NCBI GenBank assembly: GCA_947565475.1
Contig: CANOGI010000127.1
Span: forward strand, 1-6,524
DNA length: 6,524 nucleotides
Source of the DNA: an uncultured Eubacteriaceae bacterium
GTDB taxonomy: Bacteria > Bacillota > Clostridia > Lachnospirales > CAG-274
Direction: 5' to 3'
Positions within the stretch are counted from its first letter, which is position 1. Every line of letters begins with the position of its first letter. Positions 1 through 5,431 of this stretch are shown here, one piece after another. A program made the translations under genes and the position numbers. A model generated the notes under the pieces. It made no database searches, had not been told where the DNA came from, and worked only from the letters and a program-made list of their open reading frames with translations.

Positions 1-23
1 AAAATTTAAAAATTTTTTTCATT

Positions 24-52
24 TTAGACTTGACTTTTAATAGTTAGTCTAA
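24..52. promoter_or_regulatory. Inverted repeat TTAGACT...AGTCTAA, candidate operator
   Basis: Seven-base perfect arms, TTAGACT (24-30) and AGTCTAA (46-52), are separated by 15 bases. They overlap a possible weak plus-strand promoter: TTGACT at 30-35 and TATATT at 55-60, with a longish 19-base spacer. A palindrome lying over promoter elements upstream of a winged-helix regulator gene is where an operator would be expected. Whether the HxlR protein or another factor binds here cannot be told from sequence. Confidence 0.3.
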
Positions 53-74
53 ATTATATTTTATTTTTTGCGGC

Positions 75-103
75 TTGTGTTTCCCCGCTTGTGAGGTTAT
101 AAT
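75..103 (+). promoter_or_regulatory. Sigma-A-type promoter of the HxlR regulator gene
   Basis: A perfect -10 box TATAAT (98-103) sits 17 bases downstream of TTGTGT (75-80), a weak -35 that keeps the TTG. Transcription would start near 110, giving a leader of about 80 bases before the regulator gene. The inverted repeat at 147-168 lies inside that leader, which would suit repression of the gene by its own product. Confidence 0.5.
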
Positions 104-146
104 ATACCCGTAGAGATAGATTGTAAAGTAAGCACTTTATTGTGCC

Positions 147-168
147 ATAGTTACCAAAAAGAAACTAT
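147..168. promoter_or_regulatory. Inverted repeat ATAGTT-N10-AACTAT, candidate HxlR operator
   Basis: The arms ATAGTT (147-152) and AACTAT (163-168) are perfect complements. The similarity extends outward (CCATAGTTAC against the complement of GAAACTATTG, 8 of 10 matching). HxlR/YodB-type dimers bind inverted repeats close to their own genes, so this is a reasonable autoregulatory site about 24 bases before the start codon. No binding evidence exists beyond symmetry and position. Confidence 0.35.
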
Positions 169-191
169 TGTGAAGAAATGGGGGGTTCTTT

Positions 192-512
192 ATGGAAAAA
201 AATTTACCTGCCTGCCCGGTGGAAACTACTTTAATGCTTATAAGTGACCGTTGGAAAGTGTTAATTATTCGTGATTTGTTAGAGGGCACAAAACGCTTCG
301 GTGAATTGAAGAAGTCTGTTGGGAATGTATCTCAAAAAGTTTTAACTGCGAATTTGCGTTCAATGGAAGATAGTGGGTTACTTTCTCGAAAAGTATATCC
401 AGAAGTACCGCCACGGGTAGAATATACTTTGACAGAAACAGGATATAGTCTGAAACCAATTTTAGACGCTATGGTAGAATGGGGGACAGAATATAAACAG
501 AAAAATGGATAA
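192..512 (+). CDS. HxlR-family winged-helix transcriptional regulator
   Basis: A 106-residue DNA-binding protein of the HxlR (YodB/HypR) type, which act as cytoplasmic homodimers and often sense electrophiles, oxidants or aldehydes. Family signs run in order: CPVE at residues 8-11; the helix DRWKVLIIRDLLEG (19-32); RFGELKK (35-41); the recognition helix around QKVLTANLRSMEDSGLL (48-64); then the wing and YTLTETG (78-84). The length matches the family. The only cysteine is C8, the N-terminal position that carries redox sensing in several characterised members; that role here is inference. The start is fixed by a G-run (180-185) six bases upstream, an unusual all-G Shine-Dalgarno rather than AGGAGG. 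No gene follows closely downstream, only a mobile-element scar, so the regulated gene is probably the gene itself or a neighbour to the left of the window. Confidence 0.93.
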   Translation: MEKNLPACPVETTLMLISDRWKVLIIRDLLEGTKRFGELKKSVGNVSQKVLTANLRSMEDSGLLSRKVYPEVPPRVEYTLTETGYSLKPILDAMVEWGTEYKQKNG

Positions 513-520
513 AGATATAA

Positions 521-530
521 AAAATGTCGG
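521..530 (+). repeat. Direct repeat AAAATGTCGG, left copy
   Basis: This ten-base sequence recurs exactly at 929-938, and the two copies bracket the GC-rich scar that holds the integrase fragment. A related ATGTCGG is the start of the integrase frame (815-821), and an inverted copy CCGACAT occurs at 963-969. It may be an end or recombinase-binding site of a decayed element, or a chance and coding-derived repetition. Confidence 0.4.
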
Positions 531-583
531 AAAATGACGATTTATAAGCTGCTATTTCCCGATGTTTCATTCATTGTTATATT

Positions 584-724
584 TTAAACAAGCACAGACA
601 TAACTCTGCAAGCCGTTTTTCGGTTAGTATATCACGCTTCATCAGTGGCGCATATTGCGAGCTCCGTATATTCTGCGGCAGTCATGTGTTCCACTTTGAG
701 TATGTCCTTTTTGCGCCGAGCCAT
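584..724 (-). pseudogene. Possible broken small gene in the GC-rich island
   Basis: Reading minus-strand from an ATG at 724, a frame begins MARRKKDILKVEHMTAAEY and reaches a TGA at 632-634 after 30 codons. The same frame then continues for 15 more sense codons (YTNRKTACRVMSVLV) to a TAA at 584-586. The charged start and balanced amino-acid content look more like real protein than shadow translation, and the stretch has about 50% GC like the adjoining integrase fragment. There is no Shine-Dalgarno close to the ATG. I do not recognise the family. It may be a cargo or regulatory gene of the same lost element, interrupted by one stop, or a chance frame. Confidence 0.3.
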
Positions 725-905
725 ACGGTGGGTGCGCTATGACGCTATCCCGGGAGGATTTTCCATAAATGTAGGCATATCAAGGCTCTTTCCAACACGG
801 AAAGGAGCAAAACAATGTCGGAAAAAAGACGTGATACCAGAGACCGCGTTTTGTGTTAGGTAGAGAGCCAGCGAAAAGATGGGAGATATGCCTATAAATA
901 TACTG
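590..905. mobile_element. GC-rich scar of a Tn916-family element
   Basis: Between the HxlR gene and the permease promoter, roughly 530 bases carry no intact gene. The central part is near 50% GC (30 of 60 bases in 661-720 and again in 721-780), while flanking intergenic DNA is strongly AT-rich. It contains a recognisable integrase start (815-907) and perhaps a second broken frame on the minus strand. The shift in composition and the broken recombinase indicate the residue of a conjugative-transposon-type insertion. The 72-codon plus-strand frame at 645-863 runs out of register with the integrase codons and is not taken as a gene. From 910 to 1042 I see no feature other than the repeat copies. 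Confidence 0.6.
785..808 (+). promoter_or_regulatory. Hairpin that buries the integrase ribosome binding site
   Basis: GCTCTTTCC (785-793) pairs with GGAAAGGAGC (799-808) around an AACAC loop, giving nine base pairs with one bulged G. The 3' arm contains AAAGGAG, the Shine-Dalgarno for the ATG at 815, six to seven bases upstream. When folded, the ribosome binding site would be sequestered, which would hold back integrase translation. The paired arms are still intact although the reading frame behind them is dead. Confidence 0.5.
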
Positions 906-907
906 CT
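815..907 (+). pseudogene. int: Tn916-family integrase, N-terminal fragment with in-frame stop
   Basis: From ATG 815 the frame reads MSEKRRDTRDRVLC, a TAG at 857-859, then VESQRKDGRYAYKYT. From memory this aligns without gaps to the N-terminus of Tn916-type tyrosine recombinases (MSEKRRDNRGRIL, KTG, ESQRKDGRYLYKY), which bind the element's arm sites with this domain and excise and insert the transposon. The stop replaces a residue in the short KTG stretch, at codon 15. Similarity ends at about codon 30 and a TGA follows at 908-910; the core-binding and catalytic domains (roughly 370 residues) are absent. A good Shine-Dalgarno (AAAGGAG) precedes the start. Because both a nonsense change and a 3' truncation are present, this is a fossil and not a functional enzyme. 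Confidence 0.85.
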
Positions 908-928
908 TGAGAACTTCTCCTCATATCT

Positions 929-938
929 AAAATGTCGG
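929..938 (+). repeat. Direct repeat AAAATGTCGG, right copy
   Basis: Exact copy of the sequence at 521-530, lying about 20 bases after the integrase fragment ends. CCGACAT at 963-969 is the same core in inverted orientation. Together they mark the right-hand edge of the GC-rich scar. Confidence 0.4.
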
Positions 939-1042
939 GAAAGCCAGGAAATACAGGTTATACCGACATATAAGAACTTTTAAAGATATATTCTAAATCT
1001 ACCAATAATTTTATTAAAAAATTTTAATATTGTTTCATTTTA

Positions 1043-1072
1043 TTGACAAATATTATAATTTCTTAGTATAAT
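1043..1072 (+). promoter_or_regulatory. Consensus sigma-A promoter of the purine permease gene
   Basis: TTGACA (1043-1048) and TATAAT (1067-1072) both match consensus exactly and are 18 bases apart. Transcription would begin near 1079. This helps choose the permease start: an ATG at 1087 would sit only about eight bases from the RNA 5' end, whereas the ATG at 1108 leaves room for a ribosome binding site. Confidence 0.8.
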
Positions 1073-1107
1073 TACTATATATTGATATGTTAGGTGGCGA
1101 GTTGGAA

Positions 1108-2433
1108 ATGGACATATTTAAATTAAAAAAAAATAATATTTCTGTTCTAACGGAAATTTACGCAGGAATTACAATATTTATGACTGTGGCTTATATATTA
1201 ATTATAAATCCTGAGGTTTTAAGCAGTGCGGGGATGGATAAAAGCGCTGTTTTCACCGCCACGATTTTAGCGTCTATTATTGGTACTTTATGTATGGCTT
1301 TTTTTTCAAATTATCCATTTGTACTTGTGCCGGGTATGGGAATTAATATTTATTTTGCTCAAACGGTGGCGAAAGAGTATGGCTGGGAAATTGCTCTTTG
1401 CGCTGTTTTTATAGAAGGCGTGATTTTTGTTCTTATTTCTCTTATAAATGTGAGGGAAAATATATTAAATATTGTTCCGAAAAACCTTAAATACGCTGTT
1501 GGTACTGGTATAGGTCTTTTTATTGCTTTTACCGGACTTAAAAATTCGGGGATTATTGTTGTTGGCGAGAATTTCGCTGTTAGTTTTAGTGGAATAAAAG
1601 ACGTTGGCTCATGTCTTACGGTGATAGGAATAATCATTATTGGGGTAATGTCATATTATAAAGTTAAGGGTTCAATGCTTTGGGGAATTTTAATTATATA
1701 CGCTATGGGTATAGGATGCGAACTTATAGGCTGGTATAATGTATCAGATAAAGTTCCGAGCCTTATACCGAAAGAGATTGTAAGTTTTCCGGCTTCTGTT
1801 GAGAGTGTAAGTGTTGTAAAGGCTTTTGAGGCTGTTAAATTTGATGGTATATCTTTATTTGATTTTTTTGTTGTTATTATTTCATTTTTATTTGCTGATT
1901 TATTCGCTACTGTTGCCGCTTTTATAGGATTTTCTGAGAAAGTGAGTATTACTGATGAAAAAGGAAAGGTCAAAAGGTTAAGGCGCGCCCTTTTAGCTGA
2001 CGCTGTTGGAACAGTTGCCGGAGCCGCTGTCGGGGTCTCATCAACTACAACTTGCGTTGAAAGCGCCGCTGGGATTGTTCAAGGAGGGAAAACCGGACTG
2101 ACTTCAATTACCGCCGCGGTTTTGTTCTTTTTGGCATTATTTTTTTCTCCCCTTCTTTTATCTATACCAAACTTCGCTATAGCCCCCGTTTTGGTAATAA
2201 CCGGTTTATCTATGGCGGATTCTGTCGTAAAAATAGATTTTTCTGATTTTACGGAGTCTATACCGGCATTTCTCACAATTATCACGATGCCTTTTTCGGG
2301 CAGTATTGTAAACGGATTAATATTAGGAGTTTTAAGTTATGTTATTTTGAAAGTATTGACAGGAAGAAAGAAAGATGTTAATATTATAATGTATGTTGTC
2401 GCTTTTGTGTTTTTTATAAGATTATTTTTATAA
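1108..2433 (+). CDS. NCS2/AzgA-type purine (adenine or guanine/hypoxanthine) permease
   Basis: A 441-residue inner-membrane permease of the AzgA/PbuG/GhxP branch of NCS2, which import adenine, guanine or hypoxanthine, usually with protons. Hydrophobic segments fill the chain. Family motifs are PGMGIN (75-80, TM3), LKYAVGTGIGLFIAF (127-141), the TM8 region FADLFATVAAFIGF (262-275), TTCVESAAGIVQGGKTGLT (314-332) with E318, ALFFSPLL (343-350) and DFTESIPAFLTIITMPF (380-396). The start at 1108 is preferred because AGGTGG (1092-1097) lies 10 bases upstream; the in-frame ATG at 1087 would add seven residues but has no Shine-Dalgarno. One oddity: relatives read FDTxGT or FDATGT in TM8, whereas here it is FATVAA, so the aspartate expected at the substrate site is alanine (A267). 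An aspartate three residues earlier (D264) remains. Purine specificity is inferred from the family and may be altered. No purine riboswitch is seen upstream. Confidence 0.92.
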   Translation: MDIFKLKKNNISVLTEIYAGITIFMTVAYILIINPEVLSSAGMDKSAVFTATILASIIGTLCMAFFSNYPFVLVPGMGINIYFAQTVAKEYGWEIALCAVFIEGVIFVLISLINVRENILNIVPKNLKYAVGTGIGLFIAFTGLKNSGIIVVGENFAVSFSGIKDVGSCLTVIGIIIIGVMSYYKVKGSMLWGILIIYAMGIGCELIGWYNVSDKVPSLIPKEIVSFPASVESVSVVKAFEAVKFDGISLFDFFVVIISFLFADLFATVAAFIGFSEKVSITDEKGKVKRLRRALLADAVGTVAGAAVGVSSTTTCVESAAGIVQGGKTGLTSITAAVLFFLALFFSPLLLSIPNFAIAPVLVITGLSMADSVVKIDFSDFTESIPAFLTIITMPFSGSIVNGLILGVLSYVILKVLTGRKKDVNIIMYVVAFVFFIRLFL

Positions 2434-2686
2434 ATAATTCCGTGTGATTGACATTTTTTTCTTTATTACGAGTATGTGCGGAATTTGTTGTATTGACCGT
2501 CCAGGCAGAAATTTTTCATTTATGTTCTTTGAGCGGCTTTTTTTATTTTTTGTAAAAGCTGTCATGGTTTTATATATTTTGTCTGTTATTTAACAGTGTA
2601 TGGTTAAATTAGCTAAATCTTATTTATAACGGTCTATATATAAATTGTATGTATAAATTCTAATTTTAGGAAGGAGTTTTTTACTA
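2434..2686 (+). other. Permease-purH intergenic region
   Basis: AT-rich spacer of 253 bases. It holds a weak hairpin, CGGCTTTT (2534-2541) with AAAAGCTG (2554-2561), one G-U pair and no clean T tail, so it is a poor terminator. AATTCCG (2436-2442) and CGGAATT (2479-2485) can pair over a 36-base loop. I see no consensus promoter for purH, no purine riboswitch core and no PurR-box pair. Whether purH is read through from the permease or has its own promoter is open. Confidence 0.4.
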
Positions 2687-4243
2687 ATGAAAAGAGCTTT
2701 AATAAGTGTCTCTGACAAAACGGGTATCGTTGATTTCGCTAAAAGAATAAGTGAACTTGGCATTGAGATTATATCAACGGGGGGTACATATAAAACCCTT
2801 GCCGATGCAGGTGTTTCCGTTATCGGTATTTCTGATGTTACGGGATTTCCAGAATGTCTTGATGGGAGAGTTAAAACTTTGCACCCTAATATTCACGCCG
2901 GGCTTCTCGCTATGAGAAGTAATCCTGAACATATGAAACAAGTTGAAGAGTTAGGTGTGGATTTAATTGATATAGTTGTTGTTAATCTTTATCCTTTTAA
3001 ACAGACTATTTTAAAGGACGGAGTAGAACTTGAGGAGGCTATTGAGAATATTGACATCGGAGGACCTACTATGCTTAGGGCGGCGGCTAAAAATTACAGA
3101 GACGTTTCTGTAATTATTGACCCTAATGATTACGATAAAGTTATTGATGAAATTAAAAGTAACGGGAAAGTTTCAGAAAAAACTAATTTTTATCTTGCGG
3201 CTAAAGTATTTAATCATACAGCTCATTATGATACTCTTATCGCTAATTATCTTCAGGAGAAAGCCGGTATCGAAAAGTATCCGAAAACTTTAAGTATGAC
3301 TTTTGAAAAAGTTCAGGATATGAGATATGGAGAGAACCCTCATCAAAAGGCGGCTTTTTATAAAGAAGTCGGAAATAACAGCGGTATGCTCACAGGTATA
3401 AAACAGCTTCACGGAAAAGAGTTATCTTTTAATAATATTAACGATACTCACGGAGCTTTGGAGCTCTTAAAAGAATATGATGAACCTACCGTTGTTGCCT
3501 GCAAGCATTCTAATCCTTGTGGAGTGGCGAGCGGAACAAGTGTTTACGATGCTTACGTTAAAGCTTATAATACTGATCCTGTCTCTATTTTCGGTGGTAT
3601 TGTTGTGGCGAACGGAATTATTGATAAAGATACCGCGGAAGAAATTAGTAAAATTTTCCTTGAGATTGTTTTGGCTCCTGATTTTACTGACGACGCTTTG
3701 GAGGTTCTTACTAAAAAGAAAAATATTCGTATTCTTAAACTGGATGATATTGGCAGAAAACAGCCTCAAAACGCTTTTGATGTTAAAAAGGTCTCGGGAG
3801 GTATTCTTGTCCAGGACATTGATAATAAGTTGTTTAATGAGGAAGAACTTAAAGTTGTTACAAAACGCAAACCAACTGAAAAGGAAATGGAGGATTTACT
3901 GTTTACCTGGAAAATTGTTAAATTTGCTAAATCTAACGGAATTGCTATAGGAAAAGATAAACAGTCAGTAGGTGTCGGCCCCGGTCAAGTAAACCGTATT
4001 TGGGCGACTAAACAAGCTATTGAGCACGGTATTGAACAGCTTGGGGAAGATGTTGTTAAAGGGGCAGTTTTGGCTTCTGACGCTTTTTTCCCGTTTGATG
4101 ATTGCGTTCAGGCCGCGGCGGCGGCGGGAATTACAGCCATTATTCAGCCTGGCGGTTCCGTAAGGGATAAAGATTCTATTGAGGCTTGTGACAAATATGG
4201 TATAGCTATGGTATTTACAGGTACGCGTCATTTCAGACATTAA
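2687..4243 (+). CDS. purH: Bifunctional AICAR transformylase / IMP cyclohydrolase
   Basis: A 518-residue cytoplasmic enzyme for the last two steps of de novo purine synthesis: formylation of AICAR with 10-formyltetrahydrofolate, then ring closure to IMP. The N-terminal cyclohydrolase (MGS-like) domain shows SVSDKTG (7-13), STGGT (30-34), RVKTLHPNIHAGLLAMR (61-77) and NLYPF (100-104). The transformylase domain begins near residue 205 and shows RYGENPHQ (213-220), the catalytic Lys-His pair in KHSNPCG (K273, H274), DPVSIFGG (297-304), SVGVGPGQVNR (427-437), LASDAFFPFDD (462-472) and the C-terminal FTGTRHFRH. Length is normal and nothing is missing. AAGGAG (2671-2676) lies 10 bases before the ATG. 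It stands apart from any other pur gene, with a purine permease upstream in the same direction. The stop is followed by about 160 non-coding bases and then a strong terminator. Confidence 0.98.
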   Translation: MKRALISVSDKTGIVDFAKRISELGIEIISTGGTYKTLADAGVSVIGISDVTGFPECLDGRVKTLHPNIHAGLLAMRSNPEHMKQVEELGVDLIDIVVVNLYPFKQTILKDGVELEEAIENIDIGGPTMLRAAAKNYRDVSVIIDPNDYDKVIDEIKSNGKVSEKTNFYLAAKVFNHTAHYDTLIANYLQEKAGIEKYPKTLSMTFEKVQDMRYGENPHQKAAFYKEVGNNSGMLTGIKQLHGKELSFNNINDTHGALELLKEYDEPTVVACKHSNPCGVASGTSVYDAYVKAYNTDPVSIFGGIVVANGIIDKDTAEEISKIFLEIVLAPDFTDDALEVLTKKKNIRILKLDDIGRKQPQNAFDVKKVSGGILVQDIDNKLFNEEELKVVTKRKPTEKEMEDLLFTWKIVKFAKSNGIAIGKDKQSVGVGPGQVNRIWATKQAIEHGIEQLGEDVVKGAVLASDAFFPFDDCVQAAAAAGITAIIQPGGSVRDKDSIEACDKYGIAMVFTGTRHFRH

Positions 4244-4403
4244 TATTTTGATTATAAATTTTAGTTTTAAATAAGTTTGAGATACATATAATATATCTGA
4301 ATTAAGAGGCAAGAATCAGCGGTGATAGAGGTCATTGAATAAGTCTAATATATTGTTAAATTTATATATGATATTGTGGCACCTATGATAACGTTAGAGC
4401 ATA
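4244..4403 (+). other. Long untranslated stretch between purH and its terminator
   Basis: 160 bases, very AT-rich except for a patch near 4308-4333 (AGAGGCAAGAATCAGCGGTG and following) and another near 4376-4400. No reading frame with a ribosome binding site is present. I compared it by eye with purine, preQ1, SAM, ZTP and cyclic-di-GMP riboswitch cores and found no match. It would be the 3' untranslated region of purH, or could hold a small RNA ending at the terminator that follows. Confidence 0.35.
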
Positions 4404-4455
4404 AATACACAATAAATAGAAATTAAATTTTTGCTATTTATTGTGTATTTTTTTT
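4404..4455 (+). terminator. Intrinsic terminator after purH
   Basis: AATACACAATAAATAG (4404-4419) is perfectly complementary to 4434-4449. The 16-bp stem closes a 14-base loop and runs into eight consecutive T residues (4448-4455). The stem is AT-rich, as is common in this genome, but its length and T tail make plus-strand termination convincing. Confidence 0.88.
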
Positions 4456-4719
4456 ATGTATAATTTATTGTAGAAATTGCAAAATATCAGTGTGGAAAGC
4501 GCTGAAGGAGTTTTGAAAACAGTATAAAAGGTTTACGGTAATTTCAATATAAACTAAGGGGAAAAGGTATTTTAACCAAATTTTTTCAAATTATTTTGTG
4601 TTTTTCTTTATTTTAAATTGAATTGCTATATGTTTAAGTTCTAATGATAAAAATTTAATTAATCGGCGTTTTCTATAATTGATACTAAATATTTTAGCGT
4701 AAAAACGGGAGGTAATTTA
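4456..4719 (+). other. Gene-free region upstream of the coat operon
   Basis: 264 AT-rich bases between the purH terminator and the first coat gene. Frames here are short and lack ribosome binding sites; for example TTG after AAGGAG near 4507 stops after four codons. The coat genes must be transcribed from here if the terminator is efficient. TATAAT-like and GATACTA (4681-4687, one base from the CATACTA of forespore promoters) sequences occur, but no matching -35 is placed correctly, so I assign no promoter. Confidence 0.4.
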
Positions 4720-4893
4720 ATGACTGATAAAGAATTACTTTATATTGAGGACGTTTTGGGACATGAAAAATATTTTCAGACAAAATGTAAGGAAACGGCT
4801 AATCAGATAAAAGACGTTGATTTAAAAATGTATGTTGAGCAAATGGCGCAAAAACATTCTAAGATTTTTCAGAGTTTTTACGGTATACTTTAA
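4720..4893 (+). CDS. Small CotF-operon protein, 57 residues
   Basis: An intact frame of 57 codons beginning MTDKELLYIEDVLGHEKY and ending in HSKIFQSFYGIL. GGGAGG (4708-4713) sits six bases before the ATG. The chain is predicted all-helical, with two amphipathic helices (about 4-25 and 26-52), no signal peptide and no membrane segment. It resembles half of the four-helix, ferritin-like fold of CotF-type proteins, with H15/E16 and a second H (H46) near E40 spaced as in helical bundles. It ends 23 bases before a CotF-like gene, and the two surely share a transcript. The likely role is a spore coat component or partner of that protein, inferred from context and style rather than from a motif. C23 is the only cysteine. 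Confidence 0.85.
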   Translation: MTDKELLYIEDVLGHEKYFQTKCKETANQIKDVDLKMYVEQMAQKHSKIFQSFYGIL

Positions 4894-4916
4894 AATAATA
4901 TAAAGGAGAATTATTT

Positions 4917-5168
4917 ATGGAAGATAAAAATTTAATGGAAAATATTTTACTTCTTGAAAAAGGCGCCTGTGATTTATTTATGCATGGAACTTTGGAATCA
5001 TCTACGGGAAATGTACATCAGGCCTTTAATAACGCCCTTAATGAAGCTTTATGTATGCAGGACGAGCTTTATAAGAAAATGGTGTCTAAAGGATGGTATA
5101 CTACAAAACAGGTAGATCAAACGAAGATAAACTCAGTAAAGCAAGAGTATAGTTTACAGATGCAGTAA
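4917..5168 (+). CDS. CotF-family spore coat protein
   Basis: An 83-residue protein of the Coat_F type (spore coat proteins related to Bacillus CotF), expected in the mother cell and deposited on the developing spore. Family-like features are the helical start DKNLMENILLLEKGACDLFMHGTLES (3-28), the NVHQAFNNALNEALCMQDELYKKM helix (32-55) and the characteristic tail KGWYTTKQVDQTKINSVKQEY (58-78), where the W/Y-Y-x-x-x-Q-x-D/x-x-x-I-x-x-V pattern is typical. It lacks a signal peptide, as expected. At 83 residues it equals one Coat_F domain; Bacillus CotF is about twice as long and is processed. AAGGAG (4903-4908) lies eight bases before the ATG. It is the second gene of a two-gene operon and ends directly at a strong hairpin terminator. 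It is the best evidence that the organism forms endospores. Confidence 0.88.
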   Translation: MEDKNLMENILLLEKGACDLFMHGTLESSTGNVHQAFNNALNEALCMQDELYKKMVSKGWYTTKQVDQTKINSVKQEYSLQMQ

Positions 5169-5169
5169 A

Positions 5170-5222
5170 AAAATAAAAAATACAATATACGGAGGGCTGC
5201 CGTATATTGTATTTTTTATTTT
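5170..5222. terminator. Bidirectional terminator, 23-bp perfect hairpin
   Basis: The arms 5170-5192 and 5200-5222 are perfect complements over 23 base pairs around a seven-base AGGGCTG loop. The stem has GTATACGG-type bases near the loop and an A-rich/T-rich base, so a T-rich tail follows the stem in both directions. It begins two bases after the coat gene stop and faces the convergent minus-strand gene, whose transcripts would end here too. Confidence 0.92.
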
Positions 5223-5293
5223 ACAAAGAACTTGAAAATTTATGTGCTAAGTTTTAAGGTGTACTTATAATTTAAATAGGAGTCTATTTTTTT

Positions 5294-5407
5294 CTACATT
5301 TCGTTTGATTTTATATTACGGCTATTTATAAAATCTTTAAGACAAAACAATAAATCATCATTCTTTGAAATATTAGGTTTTATTGAAGAGAGCCTGTAGT
5401 TTTTCAT
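5294..5407 (-). CDS. Possible 37-residue protein downstream of the TPR-like gene
   Basis: A minus-strand frame from ATG 5407 to TAG 5294 encodes 37 residues, beginning MKNYRLSSIKPNISKNDDLL and containing FCLKDFINSR. It starts 24 bases after the stop of the larger minus-strand gene and lies before the shared terminator, so it would be on the same transcript. Against it, there is no Shine-Dalgarno upstream of the ATG and the region is too AT-rich to judge codon bias. It could be a real small protein, a lost C-terminal tail of the upstream gene, or chance. Confidence 0.22.
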   Translation of the reverse strand: MKNYRLSSIKPNISKNDDLLFCLKDFINSRNIKSNEM

Positions 5408-5431
5408 TATTTTACTATGGAAAACAGAATT

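Noticed and set aside
1..22. Minus-strand ATG at 22 with frame MKKIFKF running off the left edge, a possible divergent target gene
   Set aside because: Only seven codons are visible, they are A/T-run codons, and there is no Shine-Dalgarno upstream.
645..863. 72-codon plus-strand reading frame
   Set aside because: It runs out of frame across the integrase fragment, lacks a ribosome binding site and has no recognisable protein features.
1087..1107. Upstream ATG as the permease start
   Set aside because: It lies about eight bases from the predicted RNA 5' end with no Shine-Dalgarno, while the ATG at 1108 has AGGTGG 10 bases upstream.
3477..3950. 157-codon plus-strand reading frame inside purH
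   Set aside because: It is a shifted-frame shadow of an intact, conserved enzyme, with composition typical of such shadows (Leu/Ile/Lys-rich, no start signals).
4681..4687. GATACTA as the -10 of a sporulation (sigma-F/G-like) promoter for the coat operon
   Set aside because: It differs from CATACTA at the first base and has no suitably spaced -35; coat genes are also normally under mother-cell sigma factors.
5274..5293. AAATAG-GAGT-CTATTT hairpin followed by T residues, possible extra terminator
   Set aside because: The stem is only six base pairs and almost all A-T, and a far stronger terminator lies just upstream.
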